Source: Xanthomonas sp. 3793
Lineage (GTDB): Bacteria; Pseudomonadota; Gammaproteobacteria; Xanthomonadales; Xanthomonadaceae
Direction: 5' to 3'
Length of the DNA: 64,000 nt
NCBI RefSeq assembly: GCF_024806835.1
Contig: NZ_JANTYU010000006.1
Location: 248,001-312,000 of the forward strand
The position numbers and the translations under genes are program-made. Position 1 is the first letter of the stretch, and each line of letters starts with the position of its first letter. The notes beneath the pieces are model-generated. The model was given only the letters and a program-made list of their open reading frames with translations, was not told where the DNA came from and made no database searches. Below are positions 1-8,518 of this stretch, one piece after another.

Positions 1-777
1 ATGTCAGGAGACAAGAAAATTTCTGCAGAAGAATCACTGCAATTTCTTAAGCGCTATCTGCGGTTGACGCATTGCGATCTATTCTTTGCTGACGCTGCTA
101 TCCTAATTGAAGGTGCGGTAGAAAAACTGCTCATCCCATCCATGATAGGTAAAGTGGCTGAACGCCTAGGGTCGACATATCTCTCATTGTTAGAGGTGGG
201 TGGGGCTTATGCGCATCGATTCGAGGGATTGCTGGAGTTCTTGCAGATTCCGTATTTGATTATCACAGATATAGATTCAGTTGTCGGAACTGGTCATCCC
301 ACAGCATGCCGTGCCGACTCTAATGGTGCGCGTACATCGAACGCAACACTGAAAAAATTGTTCACAATAAACACAATTGCTGAGCTGATGAAGTTGACTA
401 TAGAAGAAAAAACAGCAGGCAAAGATAGATTTATAGCGTTTCAAACTTCCATTACTGTGGTAGACGGTGATCTCAGCCAAGAGATGTTGCCGCGAACCCT
501 AGAGGAAGCGATAGCGTACGAAAATTTCGATCTTGTAAGATCTGGCGCAATGTCACTAGGGGATACAGTTCCAAAAAATCTCGCTGAGGCGTACCAGAAA
601 ATATACGAGATGATTAAATCAGACAACTTCAAAAAGACAGACTTTGCGATGGATGTATTGGCTAGCACCAGCAAATGGATTTCGCCGACATATATCGCTG
701 AGGGCCTTAAATGGTTAGAAAATCGGCTTTGCTCGAAGGAATTTTCCAAAGCTCCTGGGGGGGCTTCAAATGGCTGA
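1..777 (+). CDS. OLD-family endonuclease, C-terminal TOPRIM part (GajA-like), 5' truncated by window
   Basis: This is the C-terminal 258 residues of an overcoming-lysogenization-defect (OLD) nuclease. The visible part carries the TOPRIM signature: a glutamate in LIEGAVEKLL (E37) and a DxD pair in LIITDIDSVV (D90, D92), which bind the metals in OLD nucleases. The N-terminal ABC-type ATPase expected in this family (whole proteins are roughly 550-650 aa) is absent because the window starts here, so the ATG at base 1 is probably internal. The stop overlaps the start of the UvrD-like helicase gene by 8 bp, so the two are translationally coupled. An OLD nuclease followed by UvrD is the class 2 OLD or Gabija arrangement. 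Base composition is much AT-richer than the rest of the window, suggesting horizontal acquisition. Confidence 0.8.
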   Translation: MSGDKKISAEESLQFLKRYLRLTHCDLFFADAAILIEGAVEKLLIPSMIGKVAERLGSTYLSLLEVGGAYAHRFEGLLEFLQIPYLIITDIDSVVGTGHPTACRADSNGARTSNATLKKLFTINTIAELMKLTIEEKTAGKDRFIAFQTSITVVDGDLSQEMLPRTLEEAIAYENFDLVRSGAMSLGDTVPKNLAEAYQKIYEMIKSDNFKKTDFAMDVLASTSKWISPTYIAEGLKWLENRLCSKEFSKAPGGASNG

Positions 778-2608
778 TTTTTTTGAAAACTTGGCCGACA
801 AGCAAATACAGATTTGCTTGGATGCTGGACGTAGTTTTTCGGTAACCGCAGGGGCAGGCTCTGGTAAAACCAGTTCACTTGTAAAAGCTCTTCTGAGTGT
901 CCGTGATCTATACGGGCAGCATCTACGCCAGCAAGGACAAAACATTGCTTGTATTACTTATACTAAGCGCGCAGTAGACGTGATCACATCGAGGCTAGGG
1001 TTTGATAACTTGTATGTTGTTTCGACGTTGCATAGCTTCCTTTGGGGGCAAATAAAATATTTTTCTCTAGACATACGTGAGGCGCTCGTAAATCGCAGAA
1101 TTCCAAACCTGATTGCAAGGGCTAGAGAAAAAGATAATGGTGGAAATAGCAAAGCAGCTCGCGACGCACGCGTAAAGGTTTTACGCTTGGAAAATGAATT
1201 GGTCGCAATTGCGACTGTAGTTGATTTTAATTACAGCGACACGCAATTTAGCGACTACGCTGGTGGTCAGATTAGTCATGACGATGTTATAGATATTGCC
1301 GCCTATCTGTTTTACGCCAATCATACATTTAGACGTATTATTGGGTTCCGCTTTCCCTATATATTTATAGATGAGGCTCAGGATACATTTGCTGACATAA
1401 TCGCGGGTCTTAATTTGGCTTCGAATGAGTATGGATCGCCGGTGGTTGGCTATTTTGGTGATCCATGGCAGCAAATTTACGAGGGAAGTTGCGGCGTGTT
1501 TCCCCCTCCTTCAAGAGGACTTAAAATCACAAAAACTGAAAATTTTCGATGCTCCGAAAGTGTGATTAGATTACTGAATGCCTTTCGTGGGGATGTCCAG
1601 CAATATGCTGCGGGCGAAAACCAAGGAAAAGAGGGCAGTGTGACATTTCGGCTCATCAAAGCAGAAAATCCTACAGAGAAAAAAAATCGGTATTCTGAAG
1701 AGCAAATAGATAGGGCATTAAACAAGATGGATATAGCCCTCGAAGAGTGGGGCTGGTCCGGTGACCAGGATGTCATCCGTTTGTTTCTTGTTAGGCAGAT
1801 GATCGCCAGACGATTAGGCTTCGCAGGATTGAATCGACTTTTCACCGGTGATTACGCATCCGCACATGCACAGGACGCTTTCGAAAATGGGGATCATTTT
1901 TTGGTAGCCCCGTTTTTATCTTTAATATGTCCGCTAATCAAGGCTAGTAAAGTTAAGGATGAGCGTGAAATTATAGATGTTCTAAGATTGGTTAGCCCAG
2001 CTTTTTCGGCCGATGGTCCAAATTCATCAATGACGCTGAAATACATGATTGATTTATCTAAGTCATTGGTTAATCAGCTTGTTGAAATATGGGGCAACGG
2101 GACAGTTGGTGAAGTACTGCGATTTTGCGTAGAGAAGCATTTAATAAAATGCTCCGGAAAGCTTAAATCTCACCTTGATAGGCCCGCTCGTGAAGAGGAA
2201 TATTCGGATGAGATTCATTCGACAGAGAAAACAGACTGGCTAGCCGACGCATTTTTCAAAATGGACTCTTCGCAGCTGTTGCCATATGTATTTTTTATAA
2301 ACAAAAATACCGCATTTAGTACTCAGCACGGAGTGAAAGGGGAAGAGTACAAGAAAGTCATGGTAGTTTATGACGATGTCGAGGCTAGTTGGAATAACTA
2401 TAGCTTTAGTAAGCTTTTGACACCTGGGCTGGCTGGGGAACCCACAGAGAAGCAGCTGGATAGAGGGCAGAAGCTGGCATATGTCTCTTTCTCGAGGGCC
2501 ATGGAAGACTTGCGGGTCATTTTATTCACGCCTAATCCCGCACAAGCTAGGCAAGAACTTATCAGCCGTGGGCTCTTGCGGCCAGAACAGGTAGAGATAT
2601 CCGAATAG
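770..2608 (+). CDS. UvrD/Rep-type superfamily 1 helicase (GajB-like)
   Basis: A 612-aa superfamily 1A helicase-like ATPase. Visible motifs are Walker A GAGSGKT (res 28-34), Walker B DEAQD (201-205), motif III GDPWQQIY (230-237), a motif V region HGVKGEEYKKVMVV near 515, and motif VI YVSFSRAMEDL near 571-581. The ATG at 770 lies inside the end of the OLD gene behind a run of Gs that can act as ribosome binding site. In Gabija, GajB is reported to be the helicase partner that works with the GajA nuclease to block phage DNA replication. This protein is somewhat longer than the roughly 500-aa Bacillus GajB. Function is inferred from the fused gene order and motifs. No third gene follows on this strand. 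Confidence 0.8.
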   Translation: MADFFENLADKQIQICLDAGRSFSVTAGAGSGKTSSLVKALLSVRDLYGQHLRQQGQNIACITYTKRAVDVITSRLGFDNLYVVSTLHSFLWGQIKYFSLDIREALVNRRIPNLIARAREKDNGGNSKAARDARVKVLRLENELVAIATVVDFNYSDTQFSDYAGGQISHDDVIDIAAYLFYANHTFRRIIGFRFPYIFIDEAQDTFADIIAGLNLASNEYGSPVVGYFGDPWQQIYEGSCGVFPPPSRGLKITKTENFRCSESVIRLLNAFRGDVQQYAAGENQGKEGSVTFRLIKAENPTEKKNRYSEEQIDRALNKMDIALEEWGWSGDQDVIRLFLVRQMIARRLGFAGLNRLFTGDYASAHAQDAFENGDHFLVAPFLSLICPLIKASKVKDEREIIDVLRLVSPAFSADGPNSSMTLKYMIDLSKSLVNQLVEIWGNGTVGEVLRFCVEKHLIKCSGKLKSHLDRPAREEEYSDEIHSTEKTDWLADAFFKMDSSQLLPYVFFINKNTAFSTQHGVKGEEYKKVMVVYDDVEASWNNYSFSKLLTPGLAGEPTEKQLDRGQKLAYVSFSRAMEDLRVILFTPNPAQARQELISRGLLRPEQVEISE

Positions 2609-3213
2609 TAGCTAGCGATGACATAGGTATAATGATCTAATTGTGTAAATTTTGAAATAAAAATATGTGTAGGGCATGCATCCGCGCCACAATTAAAACT
2701 GAAAGTGGTCCGTCGTGCGGCATAAATCGCGTTACGCCAAATCCTATCGTGAAATATTGAACTGAAAAAGGAGTAAATAAATTAACAAAGCAGTTAATCA
2801 TTGCATCATGCCTGAAATAACGGGGTCAGGTTTACTTACCCAATCCAACGACCCTGCCATCCATCCGCAGCATCCAACAACTGCTCCCACCCAATCGCTA
2901 GCAGTTAAAGGGCGTGGCGTCGCGTGCCATCGAGTGGTACGGCTGCCGCGCACGCGCGATGTACTTGTTCGTTGCTTTTCCGGTGGCTGAAGCGTATGCC
3001 TTGTGCATGCGCCCGTTGCACGCACGCGTTCACGCTCAGCACTGGCGTTGCTAGTACGACGCAGCGGGATGGTTGTGATGCGGTCCATTGCATTCCGCCT
3101 GTACGCACTTGTCCTAGCCCGGGCGTAATGCACGCGGGTGGGATCAGGTCGTTTGGTAATCGCTGCACGCTTGGCAGCTCACATAGCGCCTTGCTCCCAT
3201 CGAAGGAAGCGCA
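2609..3213. other. Intergenic AT-rich stretch plus a decayed gene
   Basis: The first 200 bases after the helicase gene are AT-rich and hold no convincing gene or terminator. The rest contains a gene remnant at 2836-3088, listed separately. Confidence 0.5.
2836..3088 (-). pseudogene. Degenerate paralogue of the small secreted protein at 13505-13951
   Basis: Both ends match the intact 148-aa secreted protein gene at 13505-13951. The remnant starts MDRITT where the intact gene starts MDRMTT. Its middle matches at DNA level the stretch encoding KYVPPTRQPYNSMARD, but in another frame. Its 3' end has the same GW(Q) context and TAA. About 190 bp of the intact gene's central part is missing, and the signal-peptide region has frameshifts, so no full product can be made. 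Flanking bases on both sides also resemble those around the intact gene, which points to an old duplication or recombination followed by decay. Confidence 0.65.
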
Positions 3214-3441
3214 CTACCCAGCAGTGCCCAAGTCGTCTAGTACGTCCTCCACCTGCTCAGCCAACTGCTGCAAGCAATGCGCCCACTGCTGTAGTGGAAT
3301 GCCCGGCATGCCCATGGCGCTTTCGTCGCGCGAGCGCGGTGTGGCCAAGGTAGAAAGCAAGCGCAGTTGGTCGCGTACGCGCAGCAGCTGGTATTGCGTG
3401 CCTTCGGACATCCAGTAGCCGGGTTCGCTCAATGGGCGCAT
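3214..3441 (-). CDS. XAC0095-like domain small protein
   Basis: A 75-aa protein. The frame is open further upstream, but an ATG at 3441 sits 7 nt after a perfect GGAGG, so the short form starting MRPLSEPGYWM is chosen. The sequence shows the pattern I associate with the xanthomonad XAC0095-like family: a GYW(M) start, an LRVRDQLRLLSTLA helix, a linker with PR, and a final helix LQQLAEQVEDVLDDL. The biochemical role of the family is not known to me. It lies about 240 bp downstream of the X-Tfe gene on the same strand and may be co-transcribed with it. Confidence 0.65.
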   Translation of the reverse strand: MRPLSEPGYWMSEGTQYQLLRVRDQLRLLSTLATPRSRDESAMGMPGIPLQQWAHCLQQLAEQVEDVLDDLGTAG

Positions 3442-3678
3442 GAAATCCTCCGCAGATAGAAGAAACATCCACCATTCTCGGAGGTGGCAAACCGCTGCGT
3501 GAAGAGTTTCTAGGCTCTGATCGGGAGTGTGCAGCTGCCTGCCAGCGGGGTCAAGCGTGTTGTTTAGGTAGGTCTCTTCACCCGCAGCGTCACCGCTTAG
3601 CGGTGGCCGTCGGCACTTTCCAGGCGTGCAGTCGATACCCACGGGGTTTAACACATGTGGATGCGGTGATCTGTTGCC

Positions 3679-5571
3679 TTAGCGAATGTGTACGCCGTGG
3701 TTCGGCTCATTAACCCCACGCGCAAGCTCTTGCTGCTGCACAAGCTCTCTTTCCTGCGCGATAGCCTGATTGGCTGCCAATAACTTCCGATCAGACTGCT
3801 CGACGGGCGTGCGAATCGCCTCATCAATGTGCACATGCACCCGCAGATGTGCAGGGTCGTCCAGCCGGCCTTCGACCGCGAAGATATTGCCAGTCTTGCC
3901 CATCACTACATGGTCCACGCGGCTAAGTGCGCTGCCTGACAGCGACCGGTCATTGGAATCCGGATACGCATCTCGGTTGTCCTTGCACACGGCCAGCAGG
4001 CTGCGGCTAACGCGTTCGCTCATTTCGTCGTAGGGCTTGCCCACACTCTCGTCGATCTTGCGTACACCGCTACGGATCTGCTCAAGCATGGCGTGGTCCG
4101 GATGCGCAGGGTCGTCCGGGCCGCGCAGGCCGGCTGCAGGCGCAATAGGCACAACCGGAACATAGCTATGGTCATGTGCCGGGTTCACGCTGCCGTCCTG
4201 GGTATGGTCGAAATGGTGCAGCGTGGGCGGTGCAGTACTCCTGTCGTGGTAAGGAAACGGCGCCTTGTTCGGCCCGCGGTCCAGGCCTTCATTCTCTATC
4301 AGGTGTTCCTTTAGCCCCAGCCCTGCCATATCGATGGTGACGCGCGGCCGGGCGCCCTGATACATTACGTTTGCACGGTCTTCTGCCTGCAGAATCTGCT
4401 CGATGGCCCAGGTGCCGTAGTAGTTGGCGTAGTCCGCAGTGGGCTGAAGCTGACCTGCTTGATTGCGGTGTTCGCCTATGCCTACTGGGCGCTGACCTGG
4501 CTGTGCGTAGAGGGGAGATGGACGATCGAAGTAGTTTTGACCCATTGCCGCAATGTTGCCGGGTGTCTGGGCGAGGCTTCCGTCCTGATTGAACGTAAGG
4601 TTAGGCTTGGCAAATGCCGCTGCGGGATTGGAAGGATCTCTTGATATGAAGTCCAGTTGCCTGGTGGTCCGGGCGGCAAGCATCACGTCGAGGCCATTTG
4701 CATTGGGATTGAGCTGCTTCTCGCGGCTCAGCAGAGCATTCCAACCAGCAATTTCCGCTTTTGCCTCGTCCTCCCGCCCCGCCTGTATGTAAGCCCTGAG
4801 CTCATCGGTATAGTCATGCACCGGACCCTTGATCTTAGATTGCTTTTCGATTTCAGCTAGAAACTGCGCGGTTGCGTGTGCCTTGGCCGCATGGTTGAAG
4901 CTGTGTTGTATTTCATGTCCCAAGACAAACGTCATGTCTTGTGCATTGAAGCTGCCGCCCGGTGTGGACTGCGATGCCGATTGCAGACCGATCGGAGGCA
5001 GATTCATTATTTTTCGGTTGCCATCATATGTCCCACCCGCAGACACCCCGGGCCCAACAAATCCAAAGCCTTCCAGCTGAGCCCGCTGTGGTCTGGTAGT
5101 ATCAGACGTATCAACGGTCGTTGCAGCCTTTTTTATCTCATCGGCTAGATATGGTGACCTATTGATGCTGGATTGAAGGTTATCGACCATGTCTTGCGTG
5201 ACAGGGTGCTGATTTCTCGCAGCGTCTTGGTAGGTGCTGTGAGCGATTGCCACAGACATCTGTTGAATCTGCAGTGAAGCTTTCAGATCGCTGGTCGCAG
5301 CTGTACCTGAAGGTTGTAGATTCGCTGCAGGGAGCGTGATGACGCCATGTTGCTTGTCGTAAGTTCCTGTCAAATTCGGCTGAGTGCTGTTCGAATTCTG
5401 TATCGTGAATTCCTTGAGCTGCCCCAATTGAGCCTGCTGTTCAAACTGAGCCAGCAACCCAGCATCACTTGTGATTGCATTACGCAGTTGGGCAGCTTGG
5501 TCACTACTCACACCTTGGGTTGCAGAAAAGCGCGAGAGTGCGGCTTCAAGCTGTGGGCTCGGACTGACCAT
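3679..5571 (-). CDS. X-T4SS effector (X-Tfe): zincin-like N-terminal region with C-terminal XVIPCD
   Basis: A 630-aa protein without signal peptide. Residues about 483-600 show a Xanthomonadales VirD4-interacting protein conserved domain: GLRGPDDPAHPDHAMLEQIR, then FAVEGRLDDPAHLRVHV and RTPVEQS, ending in a Gln-rich tail (QQQELARG). This domain directs effectors to VirD4 and the bacteria-killing type IV system. Residues 219-223 are HEIQH, a zincin motif, with acidic candidates downstream (E269, E273), so the toxic activity is probably a metallopeptidase or related hydrolase. Residues about 65-125 resemble 175-235 but have AHSTYQ in place of GHEIQH, so the zincin module seems duplicated with one dead copy. 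A GGGAG lies 8 nt before the ATG. The gene follows three lipoprotein genes, the nearest 17 nt upstream, which are candidate immunity genes. The substrate is unknown. Confidence 0.85.
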   Translation of the reverse strand: MVSPSPQLEAALSRFSATQGVSSDQAAQLRNAITSDAGLLAQFEQQAQLGQLKEFTIQNSNSTQPNLTGTYDKQHGVITLPAANLQPSGTAATSDLKASLQIQQMSVAIAHSTYQDAARNQHPVTQDMVDNLQSSINRSPYLADEIKKAATTVDTSDTTRPQRAQLEGFGFVGPGVSAGGTYDGNRKIMNLPPIGLQSASQSTPGGSFNAQDMTFVLGHEIQHSFNHAAKAHATAQFLAEIEKQSKIKGPVHDYTDELRAYIQAGREDEAKAEIAGWNALLSREKQLNPNANGLDVMLAARTTRQLDFISRDPSNPAAAFAKPNLTFNQDGSLAQTPGNIAAMGQNYFDRPSPLYAQPGQRPVGIGEHRNQAGQLQPTADYANYYGTWAIEQILQAEDRANVMYQGARPRVTIDMAGLGLKEHLIENEGLDRGPNKAPFPYHDRSTAPPTLHHFDHTQDGSVNPAHDHSYVPVVPIAPAAGLRGPDDPAHPDHAMLEQIRSGVRKIDESVGKPYDEMSERVSRSLLAVCKDNRDAYPDSNDRSLSGSALSRVDHVVMGKTGNIFAVEGRLDDPAHLRVHVHIDEAIRTPVEQSDRKLLAANQAIAQERELVQQQELARGVNEPNHGVHIR

Positions 5572-5588
5572 GTAATCTCTCCCGAGGC

Positions 5589-6242
5589 TTAGCGCCCGTT
5601 TAATGTTCCGATTGATTTAACGCAGAGGCGCGTTTCCTCACGGGGAACTAGGTTATGAGGAATCACAGAGATCACGATATTTCCTGCAGCCCCGCTTTTT
5701 GCCAACTTTGTATAGCGCCAGTCTTCTAACTGCCCAATTGGGCCATAGGTAGGGGACGCCATGAATCCCATTGCCTTGAGCCTACGATCATAGTATTCAA
5801 AATCTAGCTTGCATATGCTGGACATACTTGCCAATTCGTCCACGCTATTTTGAAACGTCAAGTCGACGCCCTTCAAAAGAGAGATTGATTCTGGCGTATA
5901 CGTGAATGCATAGCGCCATCCATCGGCAAGGTCGACACTCCAGTAGCCCACCGACAGCTTGCCCTGCTCGGGCACTTTGAGCGGGATTCCCATGGTCTCC
6001 CGAATACGTTCAGGACTCAGGTCATCTCGAGAATCAAGGCTTTCGATTAGCTTCAAAAAACGTTCGCCGATCTCTTCCGCGCTAAGGGTAATCTTGTCGG
6101 CCGTTATGGCCTCCGGCAAAGTCATGTCAGCGTGCTCCTTCGGAAGTGGCTTCAGGGGTTGGGCTGCCGTATGAGCACAAGCACTCATTGCAGTCCCACA
6201 GAATGCGATTAGGAATAACAGGGCGGTTCGGGGGAAGCGCAT
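5589..6242 (-). CDS. Candidate X-Tfi immunity lipoprotein, copy 3 (adjacent to the effector)
   Basis: Starting at the ATG at 6242 gives 217 aa with a typical lipoprotein signal: MRFPRTALLFLIAF, then AMSAC with the lipidated cysteine near residue 22. The longer frame to 6326 adds a non-signal-like leader, so it is not preferred. The mature part shares with its two tandem paralogues LSAEEIGERFLKLI, DGWRYAF, a cysteine in SICKLDFEYYD, YGPIGQLEDWRY and a C-terminal cysteine in LCVKSIGTLN. The two conserved cysteines may form a disulfide in the periplasm. The gene ends 17 nt before the X-Tfe start. In known X-Tfe/X-Tfi pairs the immunity protein is a periplasmic lipoprotein encoded next to the toxin, so this is the best immunity candidate. 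No direct proof is available. Confidence 0.8.
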   Translation of the reverse strand: MRFPRTALLFLIAFCGTAMSACAHTAAQPLKPLPKEHADMTLPEAITADKITLSAEEIGERFLKLIESLDSRDDLSPERIRETMGIPLKVPEQGKLSVGYWSVDLADGWRYAFTYTPESISLLKGVDLTFQNSVDELASMSSICKLDFEYYDRRLKAMGFMASPTYGPIGQLEDWRYTKLAKSGAAGNIVISVIPHNLVPREETRLCVKSIGTLNGR

Positions 6243-6395
6243 AGCAGATCCCAAAGACGGGTTGAGGAAAAAAGCTTGGCTAGCATGCTCTGAGCAGCTG
6301 TGCAATTTCATCCTTAGTAACACCAAGCCCGGAAAACCTAAGCTAACTCTACTTCAATTTTCTTACTGGAGGTCGTCATCAGCTTCCATGCCCTG

Positions 6396-7049
6396 CTAAT
6401 TCAATGTGCCGATTGATTTGATGCAGAGCCTGCCAGGAGAGCCAGGTGTCTCGTTCTGTTGAACTATCGACATAACAATATCGGTATCACTTCCGTCTTT
6501 CGCAAACTTAGAAAGCCGCCAGCTCTGTAGTTGACCTATTTCCCCGTACACGGGTGAATCGACGAATCCAGCCTTTATAAGCGAATTCTTATATTTCTCA
6601 AAATCGATGCAGTTGCCCTCCAGGCTGGAATACTCATTCTCTTCGTTGATGAAAGACAAACCTATCCCCTGCTTCAGCGAGCGAGATTCGGGGATGAGCT
6701 CCAATGCGTAGCTCCAACCGTTGCCAAGTGCTTGGCCATGGATATATGTCTCAATATCTTCAGAGGGGAAGGAGACTTTTCTCAGAGAAATCCCGGTAAC
6801 TTCACGTACACGTTCAACTGTCAGATCTCTTCTAGATTCCAACCCTTGGAGCAGCCTCAGAAAACTTTCGCCAATTTCAACTGCGCTGAGCGTGGGATTG
6901 ATCGTCGATGTCTCAGGCGTCGTCATTGCGCGTGGCTCCTTTAGGAGTGGCGAAGTTGGGTTGGTATGCGTATGCGCACACGCACAAAGCGTACTTTGGC
7001 AGAGAACGAGAAGTGAGAGGAAAGTGGCTCTTATGGGTCTCATCAGCAA
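6396..7049 (-). CDS. Candidate X-Tfi immunity lipoprotein, copy 2 (most divergent)
   Basis: A 217-aa lipoprotein: signal MLMRPIRATFLSLLVLC, lipobox TLCAC, mature part starting near C24. Translation may start at 7049 or at the second methionine (7043). It shares with the neighbours LSAVEIGESFLRLL, GNGWSYALELIPES, a cysteine in GNCIDFEKY, YGEIGQLQSWRLSKFA and LCIKSIGTLN. It differs more from copies 1 and 3 than they do from each other, and it lacks the HADMTLPE motif those two share. It is the middle gene of the operon, separated from copy 3 by about 150 bp. It could protect against a related effector of another strain (an orphan immunity gene) or against the same toxin. Confidence 0.75.
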   Translation of the reverse strand: MLMRPIRATFLSLLVLCQSTLCACAHTHTNPTSPLLKEPRAMTTPETSTINPTLSAVEIGESFLRLLQGLESRRDLTVERVREVTGISLRKVSFPSEDIETYIHGQALGNGWSYALELIPESRSLKQGIGLSFINEENEYSSLEGNCIDFEKYKNSLIKAGFVDSPVYGEIGQLQSWRLSKFAKDGSDTDIVMSIVQQNETPGSPGRLCIKSIGTLN

Positions 7050-7243
7050 TCCGTCTACGCGGGCTAGTCGTCATACTTTAGCAAGTTGGAAGCGGCGCCA
7101 GTTTCTTGCTCATGCAGGCACGCTACGCATGCAAATTCTTCTCAAAAGGTAAGTGGATTCATCAGCATCTGTGCTTGGCTGTATGGAACACGTGTCTTCG
7201 AGGTCTGGGCTGTGACTGGCCACGAGAGGCTTTCCGTCGCGTC

Positions 7244-7885
7244 TTAGCGACCATTCAATGTAGTGATGGATTTAACGCATACCTGGCTTGAAGTGCCGGC
7301 AGCTGAATCCTGTGGAATGACAGACAAGACGATACTTCCGCGCTCCGCAAACTTTGCATAGCGCCAGTTCTCAAGCTGGCCAATTGGTCCGTATGTGGGA
7401 GAGGCAACAAATCCGGCACTCTTCAACGCACTGTCGTAGCGCGGAAAATCCAGGCTGCAAATCGCTTCCATATCAGAGAAGCGACCAGCAGTGTTCTCGA
7501 ATGAAAGACCTATGCCTGGTAATAGCGATGGTGATGCAGGAAAGTAGTCGAATGCGTACCGCCAACCGTCACCCAGGTCCTCACTCCAGATCACCGCGCC
7601 AAGCGCACCGGGAGCAACGGAGATCCGGAAGCCCATGACATCTTGAATGCGCCCTTGAGTTATGTCTTCGCGCGAATCTAGGCTAGTAATAAGCTTCAAG
7701 AAACGCACGCCCATCTCCTCCGCGCTAAGCGCAATTTTCTCAGCCATGGCGGTCTCCGGCAAAGTCATGTCGGCATGCTCCTCCAATAGCGGCTTCGTGG
7801 ATTGGGCTGGCGTGTGGGCACAAGCGCTCAAGGCAGGCCCGCAAATTATGGTTATAACGAGCAGGGCGACTCGGGGGAAACACAT
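7244..7885 (-). CDS. Candidate X-Tfi immunity lipoprotein, copy 1 (first gene of the operon)
   Basis: A 213-aa lipoprotein with signal MCFPRVALLVITIICG and lipobox ALSAC. The mature protein contains EEHADMTLPE, LSAEEMGVRFLKLI, GDGWRYAFDYFP, a cysteine in AICSLDFPRYD, YGPIGQLENWRYAKFA and VCVKSITTLNGR. It is close to copy 3 and further from copy 2. It is the promoter-proximal gene of the minus-strand operon that ends with the effector and possibly the XAC0095-like gene. Upstream on the minus strand, TTGACA at 7977-7972 could be a -35 element, but no convincing -10 is spaced from it. Confidence 0.75.
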   Translation of the reverse strand: MCFPRVALLVITIICGPALSACAHTPAQSTKPLLEEHADMTLPETAMAEKIALSAEEMGVRFLKLITSLDSREDITQGRIQDVMGFRISVAPGALGAVIWSEDLGDGWRYAFDYFPASPSLLPGIGLSFENTAGRFSDMEAICSLDFPRYDSALKSAGFVASPTYGPIGQLENWRYAKFAERGSIVLSVIPQDSAAGTSSQVCVKSITTLNGR

Positions 7886-8518
7886 CAGCAGATCCTGAAA
7901 GGCTGACAGAGAAGCGTACGCCGCATCCGTGCATCTTGTGGGCCGCGGACATCGATTGCAGTGACATGGTCTGTCAAATTACGTAAAAAAAGCTGGGACC
8001 CCATTGTTGGACCACTCTTTGCAAAATGCAGTGGTCGCCTCTGAGAGGCTAGATCAAAGAAATTCTGGAGGTTGCCTTAATCCCTAACTTTTTTAGCGTC
8101 ACGCCAAACGCATCGCCATGTGCGATGTAGACCGTTAAGAATTCACTAGTTGAATTGGCCGAACTAACAGCTTACCGAACACTTGATTGCAAGCATTGCA
8201 CGGTCTAGCAATGCCACCAAGAAAGCGAGATCACAGCACGTGCGGTGCTCGCCGGTTGACTAGCGTGCATTGTTCACGACTAAAGGCATGAGGTTAGTCG
8301 TGCTAACGTAGGCTGTCAACGGATGGAGCGGATCGAGGACACCTGGATCTGCTGATAGTCGATGATGATCAGCGCCGCATTCTAGGGCGATAACAGGTGG
8401 TCGGTCTGTGGGTTGCGGAGCATCTCGCTGATCATTGATAGGCTCTACTTGATCTTGATTGCGATAGGGCGGCGCACGTTCGGCTAACGTGCGCCAGGCG
8501 GTGTGGAGCGAGCACCGC
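7886..8518. other. Upstream region of the effector operon, no gene seen
   Basis: 633 bp of mixed composition. It should hold the promoter of the minus-strand lipoprotein-effector operon. The open frames here (for example 8260-8577 minus) have no family resemblance or ribosome binding site and are not called. Confidence 0.4.

Noticed and set aside
3679-5571. Idea that the effector is an Rhs or CDI polymorphic toxin
   Set aside because: No Rhs/YD repeats or hemagglutinin repeats; the C-terminus is a XVIPCD.
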